The notes: generated by a model from the letters alone, not told the origin. A stretch of 64,000 nt of DNA from JAGDVO01 sp964590075 [NCBI: uncultured Aquificales bacterium] (GCA_964590075.1 CAZPXS010000001.1:124001-188000); one strand, 5' to 3'; counted from the first letter of the stretch, positions 37,821 to 48,255 are shown. A program made the numbers and translations.

Positions 37821-39614
37821 ATGGCTGAACTTGAGTTCTTTGACGATTTTATAGCTGAGGTGACCGAGATTTTAGAAAGCCTTGATCAGGACCTTGTGGA
37901 ACTCGAATCGAGACCCGATGATCTTGAACTTTTGAACAAGATATTCAGAGCCGCCCATACTATGAAGGGTACCTCCTCCTTTATGGGCTTCAACCGAATG
38001 ATGACCGTTACCCATAAGATGGAGGATATCCTTAATCTTCTGAGAAGTGGTAAGGCTAAGGTAACCCCTGAAGTGATGGATGTGATTTTGGAAGCTGTAG
38101 ATGTAGTAAAAAGTATAGTCGATTATCTGAGGGAGAACAAAGAGGAACCTAATATAGATATTTCATCGATTGTCAGTAAACTTGAGGATACCTATGTTAG
38201 ATTACAGGCTGGAGAGCCCCTAAAACCTTATGGTGATAAGGATTCCAAGGTTGAAGAAGTTAGTGAGGATATGGTTATAGGTGGAGAGAAGCCACTTACA
38301 AGGGAGGAACTTGAAGCTTTTGAAAGGGAGATAGAGGAACTTCTTAAAAAGGAGCTTGAGAAGGAAAGAGCTGAGGCGGAAGATAGAGCGAAGGATGAAT
38401 CGAAAAGGTCTGATGATAAGAAACCAAAGGAAAACACGATAAGAGTTGATGTTAGCCGTCTCGATAATCTAATGAACCTTGTCGGTGAGCTTGTACTTGG
38501 AAGGAATAGACTCTTGAGGATAGTACATCAACTTTACCAGAAGTACGATCAGGATGAACTTATTCAACAGTTGGTTGAGACTATGGATCAGGTGGACTTT
38601 ATAACCACGGATCTACAGTTTGCGGTGATGAAGACTAGGATGGTCCCCATAGGTAGGGTCTTCTCTAGGTTCCCGAGGGTCGTTAGGGATCTTGCAAGGG
38701 AACTTAAGAAGGAAGTTAAACTGATCATAGAGGGAGAGGATACAGAACTGGATAGAAGTGTGGTTGATGAGATAAACGATCCTCTCGTTCATCTTGTTAG
38801 AAACGCTATCGATCATGGTATAGAGTATCCTGAGGAGAGGGAGATAATCGGTAAACCGAGGGAGGGGCTTTTAAAACTCAGTGCCTATCATGAGGGTAAC
38901 CATATAGTTATAGTGGTCGAGGATGATGGGCGTGGCATAGATGTGGAGAAGGTAAAGAAAAAGGCCATAGAGAGGGGATTGATAACTCCGGAAGAGGCAA
39001 AGAGGATGACGGAAGCCGATGCTTTAAATCTGATATTTGCTCCCGGTTTTTCCACTGCCGATAAGGTCTCAAGTGTCAGTGGTCGTGGAGTTGGCATGGA
39101 TGTTGTTAGAGTTTGCGTTGAAAAACTCAACGGAACAATCGAGATAAAGAGCGAGAAGGGTAAGGGTACTAAGGTTATCATGAAGATACCGCTTACGCTT
39201 GCCATAATCCAGAGCCTTTTGGTTCAGGTTAGTGATGAGATCTATGCTATTCCGTTAGTTTCTGTTGTGGAGGCTGTAAGGTTAAACGAGGATGATATAA
39301 AGACTGTTGAAAATAAAGAAGTTATTGTTCTTAGGGATACGGTTTTACCTCTTGCCAGATTGAGAAATATCTTCGATATTCCCGGAGAATCCTCAAGAAA
39401 ACATATGTACGTGGTTGTTATTGCGATTGGAGAGAAGAAGTTTGGTCTTGTAGTTGATAGACTGATAGGACAGGAAGAGGTTGTCATTAAATCTCTCGGT
39501 CCATATCTCGGTTCGGTTGAGGGTATAGCGGGGGCAACTATAATGGGTGATGGTAGGGTAACCCTTATCCTTGACGTTGCTGGAATTGTGAATATGTTGG
39601 TTCACTCCTACTGA
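37821..39614 (+). CDS. cheA: Chemotaxis histidine kinase CheA (no evident P2 domain)
   Basis: The product has 597 residues. P1 (Hpt) contains the phosphoacceptor His46 in A-A-H-T-M-K-G-T. After residue about 130 comes a charged, low-complexity linker of about 80 residues instead of a recognisable P2 domain. The dimerisation helices, the HATPase with H-L-V-R-N-A-I-D-H-G and D-D-G-R-G-I-D, the G-R-G-V-G-M-D box and a C-terminal CheW-like P5 domain follow. CheY would then have to dock directly on P1 or elsewhere. Confidence 0.95.
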   Translation: MAELEFFDDFIAEVTEILESLDQDLVELESRPDDLELLNKIFRAAHTMKGTSSFMGFNRMMTVTHKMEDILNLLRSGKAKVTPEVMDVILEAVDVVKSIVDYLRENKEEPNIDISSIVSKLEDTYVRLQAGEPLKPYGDKDSKVEEVSEDMVIGGEKPLTREELEAFEREIEELLKKELEKERAEAEDRAKDESKRSDDKKPKENTIRVDVSRLDNLMNLVGELVLGRNRLLRIVHQLYQKYDQDELIQQLVETMDQVDFITTDLQFAVMKTRMVPIGRVFSRFPRVVRDLARELKKEVKLIIEGEDTELDRSVVDEINDPLVHLVRNAIDHGIEYPEEREIIGKPREGLLKLSAYHEGNHIVIVVEDDGRGIDVEKVKKKAIERGLITPEEAKRMTEADALNLIFAPGFSTADKVSSVSGRGVGMDVVRVCVEKLNGTIEIKSEKGKGTKVIMKIPLTLAIIQSLLVQVSDEIYAIPLVSVVEAVRLNEDDIKTVENKEVIVLRDTVLPLARLRNIFDIPGESSRKHMYVVVIAIGEKKFGLVVDRLIGQEEVVIKSLGPYLGSVEGIAGATIMGDGRVTLILDVAGIVNMLVHSY

Positions 39615-39626
39615 TGGGGGGTTATT

Positions 39627-40127
39627 ATGGAATTTATGGATTTCTACAAAAAACTGAAGAAAGATAAGATAGGACTCGATGTGCAGAGGGAGAGGATCTT
39701 TCAGTTTATCTCCTTTAGGCTTGGTAGGGAGGATTATGGTATAGATATGTTGAGTATAAAGGAGATAATAGATATCCCACCTATTACAAGGGTTCCAAAG
39801 GTCCCGTCCTATATTCTTGGAGTTATTAATCTGAGGGGTTATATAGTGCCAGTTGTAGATTTAAAAATACGTTTTAATATATATGATGTGGGTTATTTCG
39901 ATGATGTCGAAAAAAAGATCATAGTTTTGGAAGGTGATAGTAAGGATAACCTTGTGGGTATTCTTGTGGATAGTGTCAAAGAAGTGGTTAATTTACCAGA
40001 GAGTCAACTTGAGCCTCCATCCAACTTAATTTCCGGTATAGATAGGGAATTTATAAGCAAGATAGGTAAGTTGCCTGATGGAAACATTATTATAATACTT
40101 GATACATATAAACTTTTGTCACGATAG
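39627..40127 (+). CDS. cheW: Chemotaxis coupling protein CheW
   Basis: The product has 166 residues. The CheW fold is indicated by F-I-S-F-R-L-G-R-E-D-Y-G-I-D, the loop I-T-R-V-P-K-V-P-S-Y-I-L-G-V-I-N-L-R-G and V-V-D-L. It links receptors to CheA. It lies between cheA and the CheV-like fusion with a strong GGGGGG ribosome-binding sequence. Confidence 0.94.
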   Translation: MEFMDFYKKLKKDKIGLDVQRERIFQFISFRLGREDYGIDMLSIKEIIDIPPITRVPKVPSYILGVINLRGYIVPVVDLKIRFNIYDVGYFDDVEKKIIVLEGDSKDNLVGILVDSVKEVVNLPESQLEPPSNLISGIDREFISKIGKLPDGNIIIILDTYKLLSR

Positions 40128-40136
40128 GAGAGAGCT

Positions 40137-41915
40137 ATGGAGAGGCAAGGGGCTTTGCCCAAGATACTGGAAACTGGTAGGAATGAGTTTGAACTCGTTG
40201 AGTTTTGGATAAAAGAGAAGATGCCCGATGGCTCCATCTATACACATATATTTGGGCTAAACGTTGCTAAGGTTAGGGAGGTCATATGGCTTCCGGAGGT
40301 TATAAAGGTTCCTAACCTACCGAGGGGTATAGAGGGTGTTATAAACGTTAGAGGCGATGTTTTACCTGTTGTTGATCTATCGAAGGCTATGGGTATAAAT
40401 GAGCCTCCTCCTGAGGAACTCAATAGTAGAAAGGCTGTTATAGTGACGCAGTTTTACGGTATAGAGGTTGGTCTTATAGTTCACGAGGCAAAGAGGATAA
40501 GGAGGTTTACCTGGGATAAGCTAAAGAGTGTTCCTTCGGCTTTCAGTATGAAGTTTGGATCAAAGGTTATCGGTGTTATAGAGATAGAGGATGGAAAGTT
40601 CTTACTGGTTCTTGATATTGAAAGTCTCTTCGTAGAAATGGGCCTTGTCTCTGTTAAGGAAGAGACGGAGGTTCAGGTTGAGGAGGATGTGGTAGGTCCT
40701 GTAATGGTGGTTGATGATTCTTTCGCCGCAAGGAAGATCATCTGTGATATCTTAGAGAAGGCTGGTTTTAAGGATCTCATAGTATGTAAGGATGGTTTGG
40801 AAGCCTGGGAAACTATAAACAGGATATACAATAACTGTGTCGAAAACAGGATAGATATACTCGATAAAGTTTCTCTGGTGATTACCGATCTTGAGATGCC
40901 AAACATGGACGGTTACACGCTCACCAAAAAGATAAAAGATCATCCGGCTCTTAAGAAGATACCGGTTATCATAAACACCAGTCTATCGGGCGAGTTTAAC
41001 GCCTTAAGGGCGAAGACTGTTAACGCCGATGCCTTCTTGGTTAAGTTCCATCCCGATGAGTTGATTGTGCTTGTTAAAAGATTGATAAAGAAAGCGAGGG
41101 GCGAAAGGGGTTTAAAGGTGGAGGAGTCCTCTGAGGAGGGTGAGGAGATTAGCCATCAGGTCGGCTTTGACTCCGAGCATAGGTATGAAGAGACAATCCT
41201 TGAGGAGCCTCTAATAGAGGTTGGTGAGGATGAAAAAAGTATCGGTGACGGTGAGGAGATTAGCCTCGAAAGCAGTGATATAGCTAATCCAAAGGTGGAG
41301 GTAGATAGGATGGAGGAAAAAAGGGAGAATAACTTTGATGATATTCTAAGCGAGATACTGAAAGAGGTCGAATCGGGTAAGATGGGTTCTCAGACTGAGG
41401 ATACTGCTACCCCAATTTATGAGGTACCAACTGAGAGTGTGTTAAAGAGAAGTTACGGTGATTTACTAGAGTTACTATCAAAGTTGAAGGGGATGGTTAG
41501 AGAAGTCTCACCCGATGATGTGGGAAAGAGTGTAGTTCTTCAATCCCTTATAGATGAGATAGAGAAGGAGATTAAAAGAAGGGAAAAGAAGGACGATGGC
41601 AAGGTAATAGAGAAGCTATACAAGGTTACCAAGGAATCGGAGGAGCATGGTACGAAGTTGATGTCTAAGCTTGAAGGTCTTCTTGATCTTGTACTTGAAT
41701 GTCAGGGTTTAGTAGAGGAAGCAAAGAGTGATCCCAGTAAACTCGATGTGCTTTCGGTAAAACTAAGTCTTATGAATGATTTGGTTTTTGAGACGATGAG
41801 TGATATGCAGTATCAGGATGTTTTAAGGCAAAAGATCGAGAGAGTAATAGTTGCTCTCAAGAGACTAAACGATTACCTCAACGAGTGGTTTGGTACGGAT
41901 TTTATAGGTGAATAG
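40137..41915 (+). CDS. CheV-like protein (CheW + receiver) with C-terminal CheZ-like phosphatase region
   Basis: The product has 592 residues. Residues about 15-172 are a CheW domain ([17 protein letters not shown]). Residues about 188-322 are a receiver with phosphoacceptor Asp251 in I-T-D-L-E-M-P. After an acidic linker (about 325-430) there is an alpha-helical C-terminus that ends in [14 protein letters not shown]. This aligns with the CheZ active-site helix (D-F-Q-D-L-T-G-Q-V-I-K-R-M in E. coli) with both catalytic residues kept: Asp561 and Gln565, four apart. The protein could therefore couple receptors and also remove phosphate from CheY. The phosphatase call is inference from the motif and helix context. 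Confidence 0.8.
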   Translation: MERQGALPKILETGRNEFELVEFWIKEKMPDGSIYTHIFGLNVAKVREVIWLPEVIKVPNLPRGIEGVINVRGDVLPVVDLSKAMGINEPPPEELNSRKAVIVTQFYGIEVGLIVHEAKRIRRFTWDKLKSVPSAFSMKFGSKVIGVIEIEDGKFLLVLDIESLFVEMGLVSVKEETEVQVEEDVVGPVMVVDDSFAARKIICDILEKAGFKDLIVCKDGLEAWETINRIYNNCVENRIDILDKVSLVITDLEMPNMDGYTLTKKIKDHPALKKIPVIINTSLSGEFNALRAKTVNADAFLVKFHPDELIVLVKRLIKKARGERGLKVEESSEEGEEISHQVGFDSEHRYEETILEEPLIEVGEDEKSIGDGEEISLESSDIANPKVEVDRMEEKRENNFDDILSEILKEVESGKMGSQTEDTATPIYEVPTESVLKRSYGDLLELLSKLKGMVREVSPDDVGKSVVLQSLIDEIEKEIKRREKKDDGKVIEKLYKVTKESEEHGTKLMSKLEGLLDLVLECQGLVEEAKSDPSKLDVLSVKLSLMNDLVFETMSDMQYQDVLRQKIERVIVALKRLNDYLNEWFGTDFIGE

Positions 41916-41925
41916 GAGGTTAAAC

Positions 41926-44043
41926 ATGAAGGAAGAAAGGGGAGTATTTGCGAGAAAGATGGTAATAATGTTTCTTATAATGAGTGGTGTTATTTCTGTA
42001 ATATCTGCCCCCTTTGTTGTTATGCTAATTGCTCTTCTATCTTACTTTGAGGCTTTTAAAAGGATTCTGACAGTTCCCAATTTTGCTCTTTTTGTGTTTT
42101 ATTCTTTGATAACGATTGGTGTTTTTGAAATTGCCAAGAGAGATTACAGAAATATCGCTTATGTAGTCCGCTATCTCTTTGTTTCCTGGTTCTTGTATTC
42201 TATGATAGCTGGTTTCATTTATGTTTTTATGTCTGCTAAGGACGTTTTTAATGACCTAGGTAAGTTTGAACAGATTTTTGTAGCTTTATCGATAGGGTTG
42301 ATCATATTTTTCGCAGGTTATCTATCTGTTCCATATGTTACTAAAAAAATATGGGAATGTGTGGGTTCAAAAGTGGGATATGTTGGTAGGATTGTTCCTC
42401 TCGATGTAAAGATTATATTTGCCGTTGCATTTACCGGATTAGCAAGCTCTTTATTACTAAATGTCTTTTATCTACACTCTTTGAGTGAAGTGACGGAAGA
42501 TACGATTCTATCTGATAGAAAGGATCTTATAAGATCGGTAGTTGAGACTACCCATGGTGTTGTAAGTAGATACTATGAGATGGCAAAGGCTGGTTTGATA
42601 AGTGAGGATAAGGCGAAAGATTTAGCCTTAGAGGCAATAAGGGGGATGAGGTACGGAAAACACGATTACGTTTGGGTAAATACTATAGATGGTGTGATGT
42701 TAGCCCATCCCAAGAAGGAGCTTGAAGGAAAGAATGTCTGGGATGTGAAGGATCCTAAGGGTAAGTATCTATTTAGAGAATTTACGAAGGTTTGTAAGGA
42801 AAAGGGTGAAGGTTATGTTGATTATATGTGGCCGTTACCTAATGGTACGGAACCCGTTGATAAACTTTCCTATGTTAAACTATTCGAGCCCTGGAACTGG
42901 GTAATAGGTAGTGGTGTATATATAAACGATGTTAGGCAGATAGCTGAGAATGTGAAGAATACATATTTTAAAGAGAGAGAAATTAAGGTTGCTATTTTGG
43001 TAATGATACTAGTGATATTCTCACTTGGAATTGCTCTCTCTATTTCAAAGGATATAACCACGAACCTCATTAAATTAGGGCCTACACTTGAAAAGGTTGC
43101 GGAGGGTGATCTTACGGTTGGCGTTGTTGTAAAAACTCATGATGAGGTGGGAAGGATAGTAGCGAGCGTTAGAGATATGATAGAGCATCTTAGAGCTCTT
43201 GTATCCGAGATAGTAGAGAGCGTTAGCTCTGTCACATCAAGTAGTACCCAGGTTTCCGCTGGAACCGATGAGATAGCGAGAACCGTGCTTACCGTTAAGG
43301 ATAATGCGACAAGGGTGGTAAGTGCCATTGAAGAGATAGCAAAGACGATGGAACACTTAAGTTCCATTATAAATGGGGTTTATAGGTTTAGTATAGATGT
43401 GGAAGGGATAGTTGGAAGGAGTAAGGAGGAGTTCCATGAGGCTGCGAACTGGTTGAAGGATGTGATGACGGAAAAACTCAAAGGGATAGTGGGGGAGATG
43501 GAAAGATTATACGTTGTTGTTAACGATATAAGGAGAGTGGTAGATTTTATAGTGAACATCGCTGATCAAACGAATCTACTGGCACTAAATGCTGCGATTG
43601 AGGCTGCGAGGGCCGGAGAGCACGGTAAAGGTTTTGCGGTTGTTGCCGATGAGGTGAGAAAGCTTGCGGAGGAGACTATGAGAGCAACTAAGGAGATAGA
43701 GGATACTACCGAGAACATAGAAAAACTCGTCTCTAGTTTTGCGGAATTGATATCCGAATACTCCTATGAAACGGAGAGTAACGTTGAGAAACTCATAGAC
43801 AGACTATCCCAGTTTGATAAGATAATAGAAGGATCGAGCGAACTAAAGCTTAGATTACAAGAGGTGGATAAAATGGCGAATGAACAGAGGGTTGCTATAG
43901 AGGATGCGACAAAGGGTGTTATGGAGATAGAGAACGCTCTTGTTGAAATATCGAGGGGTATCGAGGAGATATCACTTGCCATGGGCGAGATTGCAAGCAG
44001 AATGGCTAACCTTAAAGAAAAGGTCTCAAAGTTTAAGGTATAG
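41926..44043 (+). CDS. Methyl-accepting chemotaxis protein with multi-helix N-terminus and single Cache (sCache_2-like) domain
   Basis: The product has 705 residues from ATG 41926, 6 bases behind AGGAGG; an upstream GTG at 41908 overlaps the previous gene. The N-terminus has about five hydrophobic helices (within residues 10-180), unusual for a receptor. A Cache-type sensor follows (about 195-345, with [15 protein letters not shown] and W-V-I-G-S-G-V-Y), then one more membrane helix, HAMP and the signalling domain. The odd number of helices before Cache places it outside, as expected. The ligand is unknown; Cache domains of this type often bind small carboxylates or amines. Confidence 0.87.
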   Translation: MKEERGVFARKMVIMFLIMSGVISVISAPFVVMLIALLSYFEAFKRILTVPNFALFVFYSLITIGVFEIAKRDYRNIAYVVRYLFVSWFLYSMIAGFIYVFMSAKDVFNDLGKFEQIFVALSIGLIIFFAGYLSVPYVTKKIWECVGSKVGYVGRIVPLDVKIIFAVAFTGLASSLLLNVFYLHSLSEVTEDTILSDRKDLIRSVVETTHGVVSRYYEMAKAGLISEDKAKDLALEAIRGMRYGKHDYVWVNTIDGVMLAHPKKELEGKNVWDVKDPKGKYLFREFTKVCKEKGEGYVDYMWPLPNGTEPVDKLSYVKLFEPWNWVIGSGVYINDVRQIAENVKNTYFKEREIKVAILVMILVIFSLGIALSISKDITTNLIKLGPTLEKVAEGDLTVGVVVKTHDEVGRIVASVRDMIEHLRALVSEIVESVSSVTSSSTQVSAGTDEIARTVLTVKDNATRVVSAIEEIAKTMEHLSSIINGVYRFSIDVEGIVGRSKEEFHEAANWLKDVMTEKLKGIVGEMERLYVVVNDIRRVVDFIVNIADQTNLLALNAAIEAARAGEHGKGFAVVADEVRKLAEETMRATKEIEDTTENIEKLVSSFAELISEYSYETESNVEKLIDRLSQFDKIIEGSSELKLRLQEVDKMANEQRVAIEDATKGVMEIENALVEISRGIEEISLAMGEIASRMANLKEKVSKFKV
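43567..43674 (+). repeat. Chemoreceptor-tip DNA block, copy B of three
   Basis: Second copy of the near-identical tip-coding block, within the Cache receptor gene. See copies at 36943-37050 and 44836-44943. Confidence 0.75.
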
Positions 44044-44054
44044 GGGGTATCGGT

Positions 44055-45110
44055 ATGGGTGAGAAGGAGTGCGTTGAGTTACTATCAAGGTTGATAAGGT
44101 CCGTAACCATACTATTTGAGAGGGCCGATGCAAATACTGTTTACAAGGTTATAGCGGATATAATTAAGGATGTACTTGATTTTGATAGGGTAAATGTTCT
44201 TATCTTTAATCCGGCAACCGGTATGCTCGAGGCTGTGGAATCAAGGGGAAACGAGGAACCCGTAAACCTGATAAAGGTTCCTGCCGATAGTAGGGGAGGA
44301 ATAATTTACAAAGCCTTTAGCGAGAAGAAGCTCTACCATGTGAAGGACGCTACCCAGTATTTCCCTGATGAGTGGAAGATCCAGCCTCCCTATAATCAGA
44401 TAAAGTCCATAAGATCCAGATCTTTCGTCTTAGCTCCTATAGTGGTGGAGGGTAAACCCAAGGGTGTTATCGGGGTTGATAATAAACTGAGAAGAAAGCC
44501 CATAAGTGACGAGGAAGCCTTTGCGGTTGAAATGGTAGCAAAGATGGCATCCGTAGCTTTAGAGAGAATAGCTCTTGAAGAGGCAGTGAGGACGAAGGAG
44601 GAGAAGTACAGGAAGTTGAAGGAGAGAGTTGAAGAGAAGAAATCGGAGTTTGAGGGGAAATTTGAAGGTATCAGGGATAATACAAGGGTTCTACTTGATA
44701 AGGTTAAAAAACTCCTTGATTTTATGGATGGGATTGAGGATGATCTTGCCAAACTGAAGGATAGATTCGAGAAACTCAGTGAATACACAAAACAGATAGA
44801 TTTTGTTATGAAATCTATAAAGGACGTTGCCGATAAAACGAATCTACTGGCACTAAATGCTGCAATTGAGGCTGCGAGAGCCGGGGAGCACGGTAGGGGT
44901 TTTACTGTTGTTGCCGATGAGGTGAGGAAACTTGCCCAGAAGAATAGGAAGGATTCACAGGAGATAGGAGAAGCTCTTAAGAACATAAAGAAGAGTACGG
45001 AGGAACTTGTTAGTTACCTCGAGCAGTTAGAGAGAAGGATAAAGGAGAGGAGGGAACTAAAGAGCGATCTCGATAGGGCAAAGTCTACACTTGGGGAACT
45101 TCTTTCCTAA
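44055..45110 (+). CDS. Soluble GAF-domain chemoreceptor
   Basis: The product has 351 residues and no membrane segment. A GAF domain spans about residues 10-178 ([20 protein letters not shown]). A charged coiled coil follows, then a short receptor tip with [17 protein letters not shown] and a short return helix. The signalling part is much shorter than in normal receptors and lacks obvious methylation helices. It probably senses a cytoplasmic signal and joins receptor arrays or works on CheA directly. Confidence 0.85.
   Translation: MGEKECVELLSRLIRSVTILFERADANTVYKVIADIIKDVLDFDRVNVLIFNPATGMLEAVESRGNEEPVNLIKVPADSRGGIIYKAFSEKKLYHVKDATQYFPDEWKIQPPYNQIKSIRSRSFVLAPIVVEGKPKGVIGVDNKLRRKPISDEEAFAVEMVAKMASVALERIALEEAVRTKEEKYRKLKERVEEKKSEFEGKFEGIRDNTRVLLDKVKKLLDFMDGIEDDLAKLKDRFEKLSEYTKQIDFVMKSIKDVADKTNLLALNAAIEAARAGEHGRGFTVVADEVRKLAQKNRKDSQEIGEALKNIKKSTEELVSYLEQLERRIKERRELKSDLDRAKSTLGELLS
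44836..44943 (+). repeat. Chemoreceptor-tip DNA block, copy C of three
   Basis: Third and most diverged copy, within the GAF receptor gene. The first two thirds match copy B closely; differences gather toward the 3' end. Confidence 0.65.
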
Positions 45111-45174
45111 TTAGGGATAGGATCTCTTCATAGGGTAGTGGTTTGTAGAATATTAAAGGTATAGATGAAAAAAC

Positions 45175-46311
45175 TTATAATTTTTGAAGTAGATGAGTGG
45201 TTAATTCTTTCACGGTATTTGTGTACTCTAAAACATCCCCTATCTCTCTTATTTCCCGGTATGGTAAGGTTTCTATAACGGAGGACACGATTCTTTCTAT
45301 CTGGGTGAATTTTATTCTACCTGAGAGAAAAGCCTTTACCGCTAGTTCATTAGCAGTATTTAACCCTATGAACAGGTGATCCTTCTCTTCTGTTAAGATT
45401 TCCCTTGCTAGTTTTAAGAGAGGGAATCTCCTATAGTCTGGTGGTTGAAAACTGATATTAAAGGGAATAGTGAAGTTCAAACTTAAGTTTTCAAGCTTCA
45501 ACCTTTCGGGATAGGAGAGGGCAAAGGCTATAGGAATCCTCATATCCGATAGCCCCATCTGGGCTATTATAGCCCCATCTTTAAACTCCACCATGGAATG
45601 TACTATTCCTTCCCTGTGGATTACCACATCTATCTGTTCAGCTCTAAGATCGAAGAGAAAGTAGGCTTCTATCATCTCGAGCCCCTTGTTCATCATGGTA
45701 GCGGAATCTATAGTTATCTTCTTACCCATCCTCCATATGGGATGTTTAAGAGCATCCTCCACCGTGACTTTATCAAGCTCATCCAGAGGGGTATCTAAAA
45801 AGGGTCCTCCACTTGCTGTGAGAATGACTTTTCTAAGCGATTTCCTGTCCTGTCCCATTATACACTGGTATATGGCGGAGTGTTCACTATCAATGGGAAT
45901 TATCTCCGCCCCACTTTTTTTCGCAGTATCTACTATTATCCTTCCAGCTGATACTATACTTTCCTTGTTGGCTAAGGCTACTCTTTTACCCTTCTTAACC
46001 GCCCTGTAGGTTGGAAGGATCCCATCTATGCCTGATAGGGCGATCACGAATATATCGGCATCCACCTCCTCTACCAACCTCTCGTTACAGTTAGTCCCCT
46101 CTATTATCTTGAATGGCCCCTTTATGTCTATAGGGTTAACCGTTGCTACGAATTCTGGCTTAAACTCCTCTACTATCCACTTTATCAATCCGGGATTGCT
46201 ACCGGTTGAACTTATACCCTTTAGATAGAATTTATCCCTGTGTTCTCTTATAACGTCTAGGGTGTTTTTACCTATCGAACCTGTTGCTCCGAGAAGAACA
46301 ACACTCTTCAT
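45175..46311 (-). CDS. dxr: 1-deoxy-D-xylulose 5-phosphate reductoisomerase
   Basis: The product has 378 residues. The NADPH motif G-A-T-G-S-I-G is at 8-14, the active-site region reads S-E-H-S-A-I-Y-Q-C, and H-P-I-W-R-M-G-K-K-I-T-I-D-S-A-T-M-M-N-K-G is the family signature. The enzyme commits DXP to the MEP isoprenoid pathway. It lies 3 bases behind cdsA, the common cdsA-dxr pair. A gap of 64 bases without a clear terminator separates its end from the convergent receptor gene. Confidence 0.97.
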   Translation of the reverse strand: MKSVVLLGATGSIGKNTLDVIREHRDKFYLKGISSTGSNPGLIKWIVEEFKPEFVATVNPIDIKGPFKIIEGTNCNERLVEEVDADIFVIALSGIDGILPTYRAVKKGKRVALANKESIVSAGRIIVDTAKKSGAEIIPIDSEHSAIYQCIMGQDRKSLRKVILTASGGPFLDTPLDELDKVTVEDALKHPIWRMGKKITIDSATMMNKGLEMIEAYFLFDLRAEQIDVVIHREGIVHSMVEFKDGAIIAQMGLSDMRIPIAFALSYPERLKLENLSLNFTIPFNISFQPPDYRRFPLLKLAREILTEEKDHLFIGLNTANELAVKAFLSGRIKFTQIERIVSSVIETLPYREIREIGDVLEYTNTVKELTTHLLQKL

Positions 46312-46314
46312 TCT

Positions 46315-47106
46315 TTATATCAGAAATAGTAGACTGAGGGGGATTGCGAAAAGTAGGCTATCGATCCTATCGAGTACTCCTCCGTGGCCAGGAAAGAACC
46401 TACCGGAGTCTTTTTTACCTGCCCTTCTTTTTACAGCCGACTCAAAGAGATCCCCTATTTGACCAGCTACACTTATGGTAAGGGAGAAGGTTATAGCAAC
46501 CGGTAAACTCCGGGCACATATTAATAGGTGCGAAAGTGTACCTAGTACGATAGCGCCGATTGTACCTATAATGGCACCTTCTATCGTCTTTTTGGGACTA
46601 ACCGGGTGTAACCTTCTCTTACCGAATAGGATGCCTCCAAAGTAGGCGAAAGTATCGGTTGCCCAAACTGTTATTAGAGTTACAAAAATTATGGCTATAT
46701 TTCCGGTATTCTTTAGATATAAACCGGCTAATAAAGGTGTAACTACCCATAGATTGATAATAGCGTAGTTTCTGATACTACCGAAATCAAAGTCAAGTAT
46801 TCCATGTTCCCTTGAGTTTACGATCTGAATCGCCGTGGATACTATAAAGCCCAGGAAGATGATAGCAAGAACATACCCGTAAAGCTCTTTATAGGCTAGA
46901 AATATATTCACAAGAAAGGTTGGTACTATTACGGGGAGGATAGATCTAGCTGAAAATAACTCTATAGCCTCATATATGGCTACTATCCCTATTAGTGCCA
47001 CTATGAGATAAAATAGGGTTCTGTCCTTCATTATGAGACTCAGAAAGACAACTACTATTCCAACTACCGCGGTTATAACTCTCCTTGTAAGTTCAGATCT
47101 TTCCAA
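46315..47106 (-). CDS. cdsA: Phosphatidate cytidylyltransferase
   Basis: The product has 263 residues with about seven to eight hydrophobic helices. The C-terminal CDP-alcohol-lipid signature is present: G-D-L-F-E-S-A-V-K-R, K-K-D-S-G and P-G-H-G-G-V-L-D-R-I-D-S. It makes CDP-diacylglycerol in the inner membrane from phosphatidic acid, downstream of the PlsX route. It abuts leuB directly. Confidence 0.95.
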   Translation of the reverse strand: MERSELTRRVITAVVGIVVVFLSLIMKDRTLFYLIVALIGIVAIYEAIELFSARSILPVIVPTFLVNIFLAYKELYGYVLAIIFLGFIVSTAIQIVNSREHGILDFDFGSIRNYAIINLWVVTPLLAGLYLKNTGNIAIIFVTLITVWATDTFAYFGGILFGKRRLHPVSPKKTIEGAIIGTIGAIVLGTLSHLLICARSLPVAITFSLTISVAGQIGDLFESAVKRRAGKKDSGRFFPGHGGVLDRIDSLLFAIPLSLLFLI

Positions 47107-48186
47107 CTATATCCTCTCTACTATTAGGTTCCCGATTTCTCTTGTACCAACTATTCTTACACCTTCTCTATTACCTGCTATATCCTGGGTTCTATAGCCT
47201 TCTTTAAGTACGGCTCTTACCGCCTTTTCTATAGCATCCGCTATGTCCTCCCTTTTTGCGGTGTATCTGAATAGCAGGGCCGTGGATAGGATCATGGCCA
47301 TCGGGTTAGCTATGCCCTTTCCCGCTATGTCTGGAGCGGATCCATGTACAGGTTCGTAGAGAGCCTTTCTCTCTCCCAGGCTTGCACTTGCAAGCATCCC
47401 TATGGATCCTGTTAGCATTGCGGCCTCATCCGATAGTATGTCTCCAAACATATTTCCAGTTACTATCACGTCAAACTGATGGGGATTCCTTATGAGTTGC
47501 ATGGATGCGTTATCCACATACATATGTTTCACGCTAACATCGGGATAATCCTTGGCTACTTTATTTACAACCTCTCTCCATAGGACGCTACTTGCAAGTA
47601 CATTGGCCTTATCAACACTAACGATCTCTTTTCTTCTATTTTTTGCTATTTCAAAAGCGAGTTTCGCGATCCTCTCTACCTCCCAGTCATAATAGACCAT
47701 CGTATCAAGTCCCTTCTTTTTCCCATCTTCCTCAAAGATACCTTTAGGTTGTCCAAAATAGGCATCTCCGGTTAACTCCCTCACTATGAGTATATCAAAA
47801 CCATTTTCCCCAAGAACCTCCCTCTTTAAAGGAGAGGCATCTATCAGTTCGGGAAATACAACGATAGGTCTTAGATTAGCAAATAGATCGTACCTCTTCC
47901 TAAGTGGTAATAGGGCGGCTCTTTCAGGTTGAGCCTCTGGAGGTAAACTCTCCCACTTCGGGCCACCTATCGCACCAAGTAGAATAGCATCCGCCCAGTC
48001 ACAGATCTCTCTGGTCTCCTCAGGAAAGGCATGCCCCTTCTCGTCTATCGCTATTCCACCTATCAATGCCTCTTTTATCTCCATTTCTATTTGGAACTTA
48101 CTCTTCACTTTGTCTATCACTTTGAGAGCCTCTTCCATTATCTCTGGTCCTATCCCGTCACCCGCGAGAATAGCTACCTTTAGCAT
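47107..48186 (-). CDS. leuB: 3-isopropylmalate dehydrogenase
   Basis: The product has 359 residues. It shows A-G-D-G-I-G-P-E-I at the start, the substrate segment R-E-L-T-G-D-A-Y-F-G, the metal region G-N-M-F-G-D-I-L-S-D and the NAD-site H-G-S-A-P-D-I-A-G-K. It performs the third step of leucine synthesis. The other leu genes (leuA, leuC, leuD) are on the opposite strand 8-11 kb away, so the leucine pathway is split over two units. GGAGG precedes the ATG. Confidence 0.96.
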   Translation of the reverse strand: MLKVAILAGDGIGPEIMEEALKVIDKVKSKFQIEMEIKEALIGGIAIDEKGHAFPEETREICDWADAILLGAIGGPKWESLPPEAQPERAALLPLRKRYDLFANLRPIVVFPELIDASPLKREVLGENGFDILIVRELTGDAYFGQPKGIFEEDGKKKGLDTMVYYDWEVERIAKLAFEIAKNRRKEIVSVDKANVLASSVLWREVVNKVAKDYPDVSVKHMYVDNASMQLIRNPHQFDVIVTGNMFGDILSDEAAMLTGSIGMLASASLGERKALYEPVHGSAPDIAGKGIANPMAMILSTALLFRYTAKREDIADAIEKAVRAVLKEGYRTQDIAGNREGVRIVGTREIGNLIVERI

Positions 48187-48216
48187 ATATTGTTCCTCCT
48201 ATTTCAATTTTAGATT

Positions 48217-48245
48217 TAAATAACAGTTTGTATTTTTTTTGTCAA
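48217..48245 (-). promoter_or_regulatory. Promoter of the leuB-cdsA-dxr operon
   Basis: On the minus strand TTGACA (48245-48240) and TATTTA (48222-48217) are 17 bases apart and about 30 bases ahead of the leuB start. It is back to back with the tRNA promoter. Confidence 0.55.
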
Positions 48246-48255
48246 AGGCTATAGG

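Noticed and set aside
45100-45174. CCTAATTAGG palindrome between the GAF receptor gene and dxr as a bidirectional terminator
   Set aside because: The stem is short and AT-rich with no T run on either side.
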